DNA of 64,000 bases, from contig NZ_JAKGSI010000003.1 in the NCBI RefSeq assembly GCF_021568315.1, positions 124,001 to 188,000 on the forward strand, written 5' to 3'. The position numbers and the translations under genes are program-made. This DNA is from Corynebacterium uropygiale. GTDB taxonomy: Bacteria > Actinomycetota > Actinomycetes > Mycobacteriales > Mycobacteriaceae. The number at the start of each line of letters is the position of its first letter. Position 1 is the first letter of the stretch. The notes under the pieces were generated by a model. The model made no database searches, was not told the origin of the DNA, and saw only the letters and a list, made by a program, of their open reading frames with translations. Shown here piece by piece: positions 1-7,537 of the stretch.

Positions 1-1
1 G

Positions 2-220
2 GGGGAGACAGCCTTCCGCGTCCTCGACCCGCGCCTCCAGCGCGAAGCCGCCGGCACGATCACCGAGCGGGAAGAAGCGCAATCCCGCACATGGTACGAG
101 GTCCTCTGGGACTCCATCACCGAGCCGCCCAGCGCCGGCCCCTCCGAGAACGAGGACCCCGGCCCCGGCGAAGATACCCACATGCCTCTGCAGCCCGACC
201 CGGAGGGCATGCCACAATAG
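2..220 (+). CDS. Septum formation initiator (FtsB/DivIC-like), 3' end only
   Basis: The window opens inside this reading frame; the last 72 codons run to a TAG at 218-220. The visible part contains a TWYEVLWDSIT block followed by a Pro/Glu/Asp-rich acidic tail, which resembles the C-terminus of actinobacterial FtsB/DivIC-type divisome proteins. The coiled-coil and membrane segment that would prove the call lie upstream of the window. The order FtsB-like, DUF501, ppx is the usual one in mycobacteria and corynebacteria (after eno), which supports the assignment. The DUF501 start lies 5 bases after this stop, so the genes are probably cotranscribed. Confidence 0.7.
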   Translation, partial: GETAFRVLDPRLQREAAGTITEREEAQSRTWYEVLWDSITEPPSAGPSENEDPGPGEDTHMPLQPDPEGMPQ

Positions 221-225
221 AGCTC

Positions 226-789
226 ATGACTCTGAGCCCTGAAGACTTCGACGCCGTCTCCGCGCAGCTGGGTCGCCCCCCGCGCGGGGCCATCGAGGTG
301 TCTTATCGCTGTCCCGATGGCGCCCCCGCGGTCATCATGACCCAGCCGCGCCTGCCCGATGGGACCCCCTTCCCGACGCTCTACTACCTCACCGACCCCC
401 GCCTCACCGCCGAGGCCTCTCGTCTGGAGGTGGCCCACGTCATGACGTGGATGAGCGAGCGCCTCGAGAAGGACAGCGCGCTCGCCGAGGACTATCGCCA
501 GGCCCACGAACACTACCTGGCCACCCGCAACGCCCTCGAAGACCTGGGCACCACCTTCTCTGGCGGGGGAATGCCGGATCGTGTGAAGTGCCTTCACGTC
601 CTCATGGCCTATGCCCTCGCGGAGGGCCCGGAGCGCGTCCGCCTGGGCACCGAGGCCGTCGCCCTCGCCGCGGAGCACGGGGGCCTGCGCGGCACCGCCA
701 TCCCGGAGTCCTGGCCCACCTGCGAAGAGCTGGGCATTGATCCCACCCAGTTCGATTTCTCCCACGCCGGAAAGGGGGCGCTGGCATGA
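226..789 (+). CDS. DUF501 family protein
   Basis: A 187-aa protein starting at the ATG at 226, just after the FtsB-like stop; the open frame continues upstream but only overlapping the previous gene. It has the DUF501 look: an SPEDFDAVSAQLGR start, a CPDGAPAVIMTQPRLPDG block and a C-terminal PESWPTCEELGIDP motif. The family is cytoplasmic and of unknown biochemical role, and is almost always found between the FtsB-like gene and ppx in Actinobacteria. Its end overlaps the ppx start by ATGA at 786-789, a sign of translational coupling. No transmembrane segment is visible. Confidence 0.85.
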   Translation: MTLSPEDFDAVSAQLGRPPRGAIEVSYRCPDGAPAVIMTQPRLPDGTPFPTLYYLTDPRLTAEASRLEVAHVMTWMSERLEKDSALAEDYRQAHEHYLATRNALEDLGTTFSGGGMPDRVKCLHVLMAYALAEGPERVRLGTEAVALAAEHGGLRGTAIPESWPTCEELGIDPTQFDFSHAGKGALA

Positions 790-1736
790 CGCGCCTTGCT
801 GCCGTCGACTGCGGAACAAACTCCCTCCGCCTCCTCATCAGCGACGTCTCCGGCGGGCAGGCCCGGGACGTCCACCGCATCATGAAGATCATCCGCCTGG
901 GCCAGGGCGTCGACGCCACGGGGGAGATCAACCCCGCCGCCATCGAGCGGGCGCGCGCCGTGCTGAGCGAATACGTCGAGCTCATGAAGCGCGAACACGT
1001 CGACGACGTCCGGATGGTCGCCACCTCGGCGGTGCGGGATGCCTCGAACAAAGAGGACTTCTTCTCCATGACCGAGGAGCTGCTCTCCCAGATCCGTCCC
1101 GGCCGGCGCGCGGAGGTCATCAGCGGGGAGGAGGAGGCCCAGCTGTCCTTCCACGGGGCGGTGGCGGACCTTCGCCCGGAGGATGGCCCCTTCTGCGTCA
1201 TGGACTTGGGCGGTGGGTCGACGGAGTTCATCGTCGGCGATCACGATGGCACCATCCACGGGGCGCACTCCATCCAGGTCGGCTGCGTGCGCATCACCGA
1301 GCGCATTATGCGCAGCGACCCGCCCACGGAGTCGGAGAAGGACATTGCCCGTGAGTACATCGACGAGCGCCTCGAGCGCGTCGAGCTCCTCGTGCCGCTC
1401 AAGGAGGCGCGCACCTGTGTCGGCTGCGCCGGCACGTTTACGACGCTCTCCGCGCTCGCGCAGGGCCTGGAGACGTACGAGCCCTCGGCGATTCACTGCT
1501 CTCAGCTGCGCTTCGATGCCTTGCCCGTCCTTGCCGACGGCATCCTGTCCGAAACCGCCGCTCAGCGGCGCACCCATCCCGTCGTCCACCCGGGCCGGGC
1601 GGATGTGTTCGGGGCGGGGGCTTTCATCGTGACGCGGATCGTTGAGCTGCTTCGCCGGGCCTGTGGCGCGGAGGCCTTCGTCATCTCGGAGAAGGACATC
1701 CTGGATGGCATGATCGCGGGGCTGCGCAGCGCATAG
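786..1736 (+). CDS. ppx: Exopolyphosphatase, Ppx/GppA family
   Basis: A 316-aa ASKHA-fold phosphatase of the short actinobacterial Ppx type, predicted to release phosphate from polyphosphate or act on (p)ppGpp-type substrates. Visible motifs are the N-terminal phosphate loop VDCGTNS (about residues 8-14), SGEEEA (about 117-122) with the likely catalytic glutamate, and the second phosphate loop DLGGGSTEF (about 140-148). It lacks the C-terminal HD-like domain of E. coli Ppx, as is normal for mycobacterial and corynebacterial Ppx1/Ppx2. The ATG overlaps the DUF501 stop, so it is the distal gene of that operon. A small GC hairpin follows the stop. Confidence 0.9.
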   Translation: MTRLAAVDCGTNSLRLLISDVSGGQARDVHRIMKIIRLGQGVDATGEINPAAIERARAVLSEYVELMKREHVDDVRMVATSAVRDASNKEDFFSMTEELLSQIRPGRRAEVISGEEEAQLSFHGAVADLRPEDGPFCVMDLGGGSTEFIVGDHDGTIHGAHSIQVGCVRITERIMRSDPPTESEKDIAREYIDERLERVELLVPLKEARTCVGCAGTFTTLSALAQGLETYEPSAIHCSQLRFDALPVLADGILSETAAQRRTHPVVHPGRADVFGAGAFIVTRIVELLRRACGAEAFVISEKDILDGMIAGLRSA

Positions 1737-1741
1737 GGGTG

Positions 1742-1761
1742 GGGGAGCGGCTGGGCTCCCC
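1742..1761 (+). terminator. Possible terminator hairpin after ppx
   Basis: GGGGAGC (1742-1748) pairs with GCTCCCC (1755-1761) around a 6-nt loop. There is no U-tract, so termination efficiency is uncertain. It separates the ppx operon from the tRNA gene. Confidence 0.4.
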
Positions 1762-1786
1762 GGCACCTGAGCTCATGAGCAGGGAA

Positions 1787-1816
1787 TTACCCTTATGGAA
1801 TCCGCGCGATTAAGAT
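1787..1816 (+). promoter_or_regulatory. Candidate promoter of tRNA-Leu
   Basis: TTACCC at 1787-1792 and TAAGAT at 1811-1816 are separated by 18 bases and fit a housekeeping sigma promoter. Transcription would start about 14 bases before the mature tRNA 5' end. Assigned by eye only. Confidence 0.4.
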
Positions 1817-1836
1817 GATCGGCGGGTTTCGGCCCA

Positions 1837-1910
1837 GCCCCCATAGCCCAATTGGCAGAGGCAGCAGACTTAAAATCTGAGTGTTGTCGGTTCGAGTCCG
1901 ACTGGGGGTA
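1837..1910 (+). tRNA. tRNA-Leu (anticodon UAA), short variable arm
   Basis: A 74-nt cloverleaf. The acceptor stem is 1837-1843 with 1903-1909 (six Watson-Crick pairs plus a G-U at the end), with discriminator A at 1910. The anticodon loop is 1869-1875 with TAA at 1871-1873. The T stem GTCGG/CCGAC encloses TTCGAGT. No CCA is encoded. The variable region is only about 5 nt (GTGTT, 1881-1885), whereas bacterial tRNA-Leu normally has a long class II arm. The anticodon stem has four good pairs and a G-A at its base. From memory, mycobacteria carry a tRNA-Leu gene (leuX) at the same place downstream of ppx. Confidence 0.88.
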
Positions 1911-1992
1911 CTATATTTCCGCAGCTCAACGGGGGTGTGGGCGGTGCGTTCCCGCGGGGAGTGCAGGGTTGGGAACTATTTCCGGGGGCGAT

Positions 1993-2028
1993 GCGTTGAA
2001 GACTAAGGAACACTCCCTTAGTCAATGC
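1993..2028 (+). promoter_or_regulatory. Inverted repeat upstream of the Bax-inhibitor-like gene
   Basis: GCGTTGA, AGA and CTAAGG (1993-2008) face CCTTAG and TCAATGC (2016/2018-2028). The result is a 13-bp stem with a 3-nt bulge and a loop of about 7 nt, ending 10 bases before the GTG start. It could be an operator or a 5'-UTR hairpin next to the ribosome binding site. Confidence 0.45.
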
Positions 2029-2038
2029 GAAAGGATCT

Positions 2039-2869
2039 GTGACCAACGTGCGTAGCAGCAACCCGGTCATGAAGACTCTCACCCATCCGAATGGCCACGG
2101 TGCGCCACAGGGCGACCCCTTCCTGGGCACCCAAGCTGGCCAGTATTCCTTCCCTCCGATGGAGCAGCGCTCCACCGAGCGCCCGATGACGGTGGACGAC
2201 GTCGTCACGAAGACGGGCATCACCCTGGCGGTCATCGTGGCGCTCGGGATCGTCAACTTCGCGATCGGCGCCACCGTCTCCTATAGCCTGTCCTCCATGC
2301 TCACCATCGTGGGCGCTATCGGTGGCCTCATCACGGTTCTGGTGGCAACCTTCGGGCGGAAGTTCGGCTCCGCCGCCGTCACCCTCATCTACGCCGCGTT
2401 CGAGGGCCTCTTCGTCGGCGGCATCTCGCTGGTCCTCAGTGGCTTTGTCTTCGGCCGTACGGTGAACGCCGGCCTCCTCATCGGCCAGGCGGTGCTCGGA
2501 ACCGTGGGCGTGTTCCTGGGCATGCTTTTTGTGTACAAGATCGGCGCCGTGAAGGTCACCCCGAAGTTCACCCGTATCCTCTCCGCCTGCCTCATGGGCG
2601 TGGTGGTTCTGGCCCTGGGCAACGTGGTCCTCTCCCTCTTCGGCCTCAACCTGCTGCGCGCGGGCGGTCTGCTGTCCATCATCTTCTCGCTCGTGTGCAT
2701 CGGACTGGCGGCCGCGAGCTTCCTCGTGGACTTTGACTCCGCAGATGAGATGATCCGCGCTGGCGCTCCCGCCAAGGCGGCGTGGGGCATTGCTCTGGGC
2801 CTCGCGGTCACCCTCGTGTGGCTCTACACCGAGATCCTCCGCCTGCTGAGCATCTTCCAACAGAGGTAA
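2039..2869 (+). CDS. Bax inhibitor-1/YccA family membrane protein
   Basis: A 276-aa integral membrane protein starting at GTG 2039 behind GAAAGGA. After a soluble N-terminus of about 55 residues there are seven hydrophobic segments, ending in a short tail (RLLSIFQQR), the topology of the Bax inhibitor-1/YccA (TMBIM) superfamily. Characterised members are pH-dependent calcium leak channels or bind the FtsH protease; which role applies here is unknown. The gene is monocistronic: a tRNA and an inverted repeat lie upstream and a strong hairpin follows. Confidence 0.85.
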   Translation: MTNVRSSNPVMKTLTHPNGHGAPQGDPFLGTQAGQYSFPPMEQRSTERPMTVDDVVTKTGITLAVIVALGIVNFAIGATVSYSLSSMLTIVGAIGGLITVLVATFGRKFGSAAVTLIYAAFEGLFVGGISLVLSGFVFGRTVNAGLLIGQAVLGTVGVFLGMLFVYKIGAVKVTPKFTRILSACLMGVVVLALGNVVLSLFGLNLLRAGGLLSIIFSLVCIGLAAASFLVDFDSADEMIRAGAPAKAAWGIALGLAVTLVWLYTEILRLLSIFQQR

Positions 2870-2912
2870 AGGCCTCTTCAGACCGGGCACAAAGACCGGA
2901 GACAACACGCAC

Positions 2913-2958
2913 GCACCCTACCGCGACATGCAAGCGGTAGGGTGCGGTGTTTGTGTTG
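2913..2958. terminator. Rho-independent terminator after the Bax-inhibitor-like gene
   Basis: A perfect 12-bp stem, GCACCCTACCGC (2913-2924) with GCGGTAGGGTGC (2934-2945), has a 9-nt loop and is followed by a T-rich stretch on the plus strand. It lies between convergent genes and may work in both directions. Confidence 0.75.
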
Positions 2959-3001
2959 AGCCCCGGATGGTGCCCCCGGACGGCGAACCCCAGACGCGGA
3001 G

Positions 3002-3040
3002 CAGCCTCCCGGCGATGGGCGGCATCGCGGGGAGGCTGCG
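3002..3040 (-). terminator. Hairpin downstream of the lipoprotein gene
   Basis: GCAGCCTCCC (3002-3011) pairs perfectly with GGGAGGCTGC (3031-3040), with further pairing inside (GCGATG/CATCGC). It sits 26 bases beyond the stop of the minus-strand lipoprotein gene. There is no clear U-tract. Confidence 0.5.
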
Positions 3041-3066
3041 TCCGTGTCCCTGGAAATGGGCAGTGA

Positions 3067-3549
3067 CTACTGCGTGCTCGGGATCTCCGCGTTGAAGGTG
3101 TCATTCCCCACGCGGACCTGCTGGAACACGAGCCCAGCGGCGGAGTGGCGCGGGTTCAGCATCTGGACCGAGACGTTCGAGTGACGCTCCGGAGTAGCAC
3201 CCGGGCGCTCCACCGTCTCGCGGGTGGCGGTGCCCTGGGCGCCCTCCTCGGTCCAGGACTGCCACTGGATGTCCTTCAGGGTGTCGCCGGCATCGCCGCA
3301 CGCGAGGTCAAGGACCGACGGCTGCATCACCGGGGTCCCACCGCAGGTGAGGAACACCGGGGTGGTGCTGTCGCCCTTCTCGGCGGCCTGGCTCGGGGTG
3401 GCCTGGCTCGGGGCGGCGGCGCTCGTCGCGTTGTCCAGCTTGGTCTCCGAGGGCTGCTGGCGCGGAGGCGAGCACGCTCCCAGGCTGAGACCGAGCGCCA
3501 CCACGCAGGTGCCGACAACGGCGGACTTCATACGAAAACTACGGGACAT
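3067..3549 (-). CDS. Small secreted lipoprotein, unknown function
   Basis: A 160-aa predicted lipoprotein. The start is taken at 3549 (MSRSFRMKSA) because GGAGG lies about 10 bases upstream; an upstream ATG three codons earlier lacks that spacing. The N-terminus has Arg/Lys, a hydrophobic stretch and a lipobox LGAC, then a Pro/Ser/Ala-rich linker of about 50 residues. The mature domain has a pair of cysteines (in LTCGGTP and LACGDAG) that may form a disulfide. I do not recognise the domain. It is predicted to be anchored outside the cytoplasmic membrane, and it is followed by greA on the same strand upstream. Confidence 0.75.
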   Translation of the reverse strand: MSRSFRMKSAVVGTCVVALGLSLGACSPPRQQPSETKLDNATSAAAPSQATPSQAAEKGDSTTPVFLTCGGTPVMQPSVLDLACGDAGDTLKDIQWQSWTEEGAQGTATRETVERPGATPERHSNVSVQMLNPRHSAAGLVFQQVRVGNDTFNAEIPSTQ

Positions 3550-3605
3550 GGGACTCAATCCTCCAAGATCGAGATGAAACGATGGGGTATGGGTGGGCCT
3601 CGGTC

Positions 3606-4127
3606 CTAGGACTTGCGGAGGGTCGCGGCCTTCTCCGAGTTGTAGGGCTCGGCAGAGACGATAGTAACGCTAATGGTGTTGCCGTTCGGGGCGGTGTACT
3701 CGCGGGTCTCGCCCTCGTGCGCACCGACGACAGCCGCGCCGAGCGGGGACTGCTCGGAGTAGGTCTCGAGGTGCGGGTTGTCGATGGCTGCAGCGCGCGT
3801 ACCGATGAGGAAGGTCTCCTTCTCCTCCTTGTTCCCGTTGTAGTAGACGTGAACGACGGAACCCACGTGGGCGACGCCCTCGGCGATGTCGCCGCGCTCC
3901 GTGGTGGAGTTGGCGAGGATCTCGGAGATCTGCTTGATGCGGGCCTCTTCCTGGTCCTGCAGCTCACGGGCGGCGTCGTAGCCGGCGTTCTCCTTGAGAT
4001 CGCCTTCCTCGCGGCGCTCGTTAATCTCGGCGGCGATCACCGGGCGGTTCTCAATAAGAGCGTTGAGCTCGGCCTCCAGCTTGGCCTTCGTCTCCGGAGT
4101 GATGTACTGCTTCTGCTCTTCAGCCAT
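3606..4127 (-). CDS. greA: Transcription elongation factor GreA
   Basis: A 173-aa GreA. Its N-terminal coiled coil (residues 1-80) carries the acidic tip in RREEGDLKENAGYD, which reaches the RNA polymerase active site and stimulates cleavage of backtracked RNA. The C-terminal FKBP-like domain contains GSVVHVYY and SPLGAAVVGAHEGE. The start at 4127 has GGAAGG about 8 bases upstream. The leader, about 110 nt, contains two hairpins and begins at a TAGAAT -10 box overlapping the end of the DUF4307 gene. The greA, DUF4307, mca order is conserved with mycobacteria. Confidence 0.95.
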   Translation of the reverse strand: MAEEQKQYITPETKAKLEAELNALIENRPVIAAEINERREEGDLKENAGYDAARELQDQEEARIKQISEILANSTTERGDIAEGVAHVGSVVHVYYNGNKEEKETFLIGTRAAAIDNPHLETYSEQSPLGAAVVGAHEGETREYTAPNGNTISVTIVSAEPYNSEKAATLRKS

Positions 4128-4251
4128 AAATGTGGACCTTCCGTTCATGAGACGCCGACGCTCAGCGGACGGCGTTCGACCGGCACCAATGACCCCGGCC
4201 GAAGCCGGGGCGCAAGGGCGCACGGTGACGTGCAATTTTGTGCAAATTCTA
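4128..4251 (-). promoter_or_regulatory. greA promoter and structured leader
   Basis: On the minus strand a TAGAAT box (4251-4246) precedes a leader of about 112 nt. Hairpin 1 pairs 4204-4210 with 4193-4199 (CCCCGGC, CGAA loop, GCCGGGG). Hairpin 2 pairs 4170-4175 with 4152-4157 (ACGCCG/CGGCGT). In E. coli the greA leader makes attenuated small transcripts; whether this leader does so is inference. Confidence 0.45.
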
Positions 4252-4261
4252 GCACGGCATC

Positions 4262-4717
4262 CTAGTCGGGGATGCTGAGGTGGGCGGGGATGGACGTCGA
4301 GCAGCCATAGACCCCGCCGGAGACCGGCCGGGAGGTGCTCGGGATGGTGGTGGTGATCCGCTGGGTCTCGTTTCCGCCGGCGGGGATGAGCACCTCGCGG
4401 CGGCCGATCTCTGCGTGATTGATGTCCAAGGCCGTCACGATGCAATAACTCGGGACGGTGACGTCCTTCCTGGTGACGTCGACGTCCATCTGAAGCGTGG
4501 AATCATCGATCGCGGAGAATCCCGCCATGGAGGCGGAAACCTCCGAGGTGACGCTGCGCTGGCGCACGGTCCACGCCACGTACACGACGGCAAGGATGAG
4601 GACGATGATGATGCCCACGACGATCCACTTGCCCGTGATGGACCGGGGCCCCTTCTTCTGAGGGGAGGGTGAACGCCCATAGCGCGAGGTGGGGCGGTCG
4701 ATTGTGTCCTGGGGCAT
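4262..4717 (-). CDS. DUF4307 membrane-anchored protein
   Basis: A 151-aa protein with a basic, Pro/Ser-rich cytoplasmic N-terminus (about 30 residues), one strong transmembrane helix (KWIVVGIIIVLILAVVYVAW) and an extracytoplasmic beta-rich domain with two cysteines. This is the architecture of DUF4307, an actinobacterial family of unknown function found next to greA and divergent from mca. The start at 4717 (MPQDTIDRP) is preceded by a GGAGG-type site. Divergent from mca, with about 195 bases between the starts. Confidence 0.8.
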   Translation of the reverse strand: MPQDTIDRPTSRYGRSPSPQKKGPRSITGKWIVVGIIIVLILAVVYVAWTVRQRSVTSEVSASMAGFSAIDDSTLQMDVDVTRKDVTVPSYCIVTALDINHAEIGRREVLIPAGGNETQRITTTIPSTSRPVSGGVYGCSTSIPAHLSIPD

Positions 4718-4913
4718 CAGTGAACCTCCGAGAAGCAAGGGCAGGGGACTGGGACTTAGTCTATCGCAGGGGGAGTGGTGCCCCGGGGTGGCGTCGGGAG
4801 TGCGAGGCCGTAGAATAGGTGAACTGACAACAAAATTGTGGCGGCGCGCGCGTCGAGGTGCAGGCGCGGTCACAGATGAGATGACACACACCAGGAGTAA
4901 AGGACAAGCGGAC

Positions 4914-5777
4914 ATGAAGTCATTGCGTATTCTCGCGATCCATGCCCACCCGGATGATGAGTCCTCGAAGGGTGCGGCCACGCTCGCCCGCTATGCGGCG
5001 GAGGGGCATCGGGTTCTTGTCGTGACGTGCACGGGGGGAGAGCGCGGAGACATCCTCAACCCGGCGATGGATAAGCCGGGGATTAAGGAGAACATGACCG
5101 CGGTGCGGAAGGAGGAGATGGCGAAGGCCGTGGCGGCGCTGGGCGTCGAGCACCGCTGGTTGGGCTACGTGGACTCCGGGCTGCCCGAGGGGGACCCGCT
5201 GCCCCCGCTGCCGGAGGGCTGCTTCGCCCGGGAGAAGACGGACACGGTGGTGCGAGACATCGTGGGCATTATGCGGGAGTTCCAGCCGCACGTCATCATC
5301 ACCTATGACGAGAACGGCGGCTATCCGCACCCTGATCACCTCAAGGTGCACGAGGTGAGCATGGCGGCCTGGGAGCGCAGCGGCGACGCGAACTATGCCC
5401 CCGAGCTGGGCGAGCCCTGGACACCGCTCAAGCTCTATTACACCCACGGCTTCATCCGTCAGCGGATGGAGATGTTCCACGAGCTCCTCCTCCGCGAGGG
5501 GAAGCCGAGCCCGTATACGCCCATGCTCGAGCGGTGGAAGGCGAACAAGGCGGACGTCATGGAACGGGTCACCACGCAGGTCCGCTGCGAGGAGTACTTC
5601 GAGGCCCGTGACGACGCCCTGCGCGCCCACGCCACGCAAATCGATCCTGCGGGAGCCTTCTTCGGGACACCCGTGGAGGTACAGCGTAAGCTATGGCCGA
5701 CGGAAGAATTCGAGCTGGCGAAGACCCGCGTGTCCACCTCCATCCCGGAGGATGACCTCTTTGCCGGCATCGACTAA
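4914..5777 (+). CDS. mca: Mycothiol S-conjugate amidase Mca
   Basis: A 287-aa zinc amidase that cleaves mycothiol S-conjugates to mercapturic acids and glucosaminyl-inositol, part of actinobacterial detoxification. The LmbE/PIG-L fold is shown by HAHPDDESSKG (about residues 9-19, zinc ligands His and Asp) and YPHPDHLKVH (about 140-149, third zinc ligand). TYDENGGY and the C-terminal LWPTEEFELA favour Mca over MshB. The start at 4914 follows AGGAGTAAAGGA. A small membrane-protein gene follows 12 bases later, as in mycobacteria. The paralogue MshB is at the far end of the window. Confidence 0.93.
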   Translation: MKSLRILAIHAHPDDESSKGAATLARYAAEGHRVLVVTCTGGERGDILNPAMDKPGIKENMTAVRKEEMAKAVAALGVEHRWLGYVDSGLPEGDPLPPLPEGCFAREKTDTVVRDIVGIMREFQPHVIITYDENGGYPHPDHLKVHEVSMAAWERSGDANYAPELGEPWTPLKLYYTHGFIRQRMEMFHELLLREGKPSPYTPMLERWKANKADVMERVTTQVRCEEYFEARDDALRAHATQIDPAGAFFGTPVEVQRKLWPTEEFELAKTRVSTSIPEDDLFAGID

Positions 5778-5789
5778 GGAGGTAACAGG

Positions 5790-6068
5790 ATGCTGGACAC
5801 GGTGATGGTCCTCGCTGAGCGGGCCGAAAATGTCGGCCCGCTGGGCCCTGAGTTTGGAAAGGCCTCGCCGGTGGGGCTCCTGGTGTTGGTCCTGCTGGCC
5901 GCCGCCGTGCTGTACCTGGGCTGGGCTTTCCACCGCCGCTTCTCGCGGATGAACCGCCGCCGCATTTTCGCGGAGCAAAACGGGCTGGACCTCTTTGACG
6001 AGGAGGCCCTCGACAAAGCGATGGAGGAGGCCGGCGTCCTCGATCATCGTCGGAAACACCTCCTCTAG
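5790..6068 (+). CDS. Small membrane protein downstream of mca
   Basis: A 92-aa protein with one hydrophobic segment (about residues 27-47), then a basic stretch (RRFSRMNRRR) and an acidic/helical cytoplasmic tail. The start ATG at 5790 follows AAGGAGG at ideal spacing, so it is certainly translatable. Homologues, from memory, accompany mca in other Actinobacteria, but I know no function. Confidence 0.75.
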   Translation: MLDTVMVLAERAENVGPLGPEFGKASPVGLLVLVLLAAAVLYLGWAFHRRFSRMNRRRIFAEQNGLDLFDEEALDKAMEEAGVLDHRRKHLL

Positions 6069-6201
6069 CCTCTCGAGCTTCTCGTTTCTCTCGCCTCCGC
6101 GGGCGCACTGGCGCCGAGCACGGCCACACGCAGCTCCGCACCGTGTGGTTGGCTCAGCGAGTGCCCTGACCCGCCCTGTTATCGTCCGAGCGCTACACTT
6201 T

Positions 6202-6978
6202 ATGAACGTGAGATTCCTGTCCCGTCTGCTCTACCCGCTCTATGAGACGCGGCTGCGTCGTGAGCTGCGGGGAGCTCGGCAACCCCGGCACGTGGCCGTG
6301 ATGTGCGACGGGAATCGTCGGTGGGCGCGCGAGGCGGGTTTCGACGACGTGAGCCACGGCCACCGGGTGGGGGCCCGAAAGGTGGCAGAGCTCGTGAGCT
6401 GGTGCCACGATACGGACGTCGAACTCGTCACCCTGTACCTCCTGTCAACGGAGAACCTCCAGCGCGAATCCGCGGAGCTCACGATGCTCTTCGACATCAT
6501 CGTCGACGTTGTCTCCGAGCTGGTGAGCACGGAGAACAACTGCCGCGTGCGGCTGGTCGGCGATCTCTCCCTCCTCCCCGAGGACATCGCCCAGCGCCTC
6601 CAGTCCTCGGTGGCGGACACCGAGGACAACACTGGCGTCTCCGTCAACGTGGCGGTGGGCTATGGCGGGCGGCAGGAAATTGTCGACGCCGTCCACGCGG
6701 TGATTGAGGAGGAGGTGGCATCAGGCACCCCGGCGGAGAAGATCGCGGAGGCCATTAGCGTCGCGTCCATCTCCGAGCACCTGTACACGCGCGGGCAGCC
6801 GGACCCGGACCTCGTCATTCGCACGTCTGGGGAGCAGCGGCTCTCGGGCTTCCTCATCTGGCAGGCGGCCTACTCGGAGATCTGGTTCACCGACACGTAT
6901 TGGCCGGCCTTCCGGCGCATAGACTTCCTTCGCGCCCTGCGGGAATACAGTGGGCGCTCCCGTCGATTCGGAAAGTAG
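6202..6978 (+). CDS. Short-chain Z-isoprenyl diphosphate synthase (UppS family)
   Basis: A 258-aa cis-prenyltransferase. Motifs seen are MCDGNRRWAR (about residues 34-43, catalytic Asp and diphosphate site), STENLQRESAEL, and the C-terminal RTSGEQRLSGF with LIWQAAYSEIWF. By position and length it matches the mycobacterial Rv1086-type enzyme that makes Z,E-farnesyl diphosphate as a primer for decaprenyl phosphate and hence arabinogalactan synthesis. TACACT at 6194-6199 would start transcription near 6206-6208, so the GTG at 6208 may be the true leaderless start rather than the ATG at 6202. Confidence 0.88.
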   Translation: MNVRFLSRLLYPLYETRLRRELRGARQPRHVAVMCDGNRRWAREAGFDDVSHGHRVGARKVAELVSWCHDTDVELVTLYLLSTENLQRESAELTMLFDIIVDVVSELVSTENNCRVRLVGDLSLLPEDIAQRLQSSVADTEDNTGVSVNVAVGYGGRQEIVDAVHAVIEEEVASGTPAEKIAEAISVASISEHLYTRGQPDPDLVIRTSGEQRLSGFLIWQAAYSEIWFTDTYWPAFRRIDFLRALREYSGRSRRFGK

Positions 6979-6991
6979 AGACGTCGTAGAC

Positions 6992-7522
6992 ATGACTCTG
7001 GTGCTCTATCACTCCTGGTATGGGTCCACCCGTCGTTATGCTGAGGAGCTCGCGGGGCGGCTGGGCGCCAGGCTTCTCCCCCTCGAGGAGGCGGGGGATC
7101 ATCCGGCCGCGGAGGGCGAAGCGATCATCGTTCTCAGCGCCGTGCACGGGCCCGTCATGCCCGCGGCGGATTATGTTCGACGCCGCCCGGACCTGGTTCG
7201 CAGGCACCCGGTGGCCGTCGTCAATGTGGGGATGACCCTGCTGGAGGAAGCGCGGGCGAAGGATCCGCTGAGCCGGGTGCTCGGGGAGGCTGCGGAGAAG
7301 GTCCGGCGGTTTTATCTGCCCGGTCGGATGGCGTATTCCGAGCTCAGCGCGAAGCACCGCGTGGTGATGCGGAGCATTATTGCGGCGCTCAAGGCGAAGC
7401 CGCAGAAGGGGCCCAATGAGCGGGCGATGATCGAGAACTATGGCCGTGATGTCGATTGGATGGACATGGCGGAGTTGGATCCCATTGTGGAGTGGTGCAA
7501 GGAGGCACAGCAGGCCACATAG
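6992..7522 (+). CDS. Flavodoxin-domain protein (HemG-like)
   Basis: A 176-aa protein beginning LVLYHSWYGSTRRYAEELAG, a flavodoxin FMN-phosphate loop, with a second conserved block SAVHGPVMPAADYVRR. It resembles the flavodoxin-domain (PF12724-like) proteins that include protoporphyrinogen oxidase HemG. Heme synthesis is one possibility; a general redox role is another. The start at 6992 is 13 bases after the prenyl synthase stop. The gene ends 15 bases before the convergent coaA stop. Confidence 0.7.
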   Translation: MTLVLYHSWYGSTRRYAEELAGRLGARLLPLEEAGDHPAAEGEAIIVLSAVHGPVMPAADYVRRRPDLVRRHPVAVVNVGMTLLEEARAKDPLSRVLGEAAEKVRRFYLPGRMAYSELSAKHRVVMRSIIAALKAKPQKGPNERAMIENYGRDVDWMDMAELDPIVEWCKEAQQAT

Positions 7523-7537
7523 GCCGGGGCGGGGGCG

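Noticed and set aside
4229-4246. GTGCAA repeats upstream of greA as a second TetR site
   Set aside because: The two copies are direct rather than inverted and share only a 6-base half-site with the 16 kb operator, not enough to claim co-regulation.
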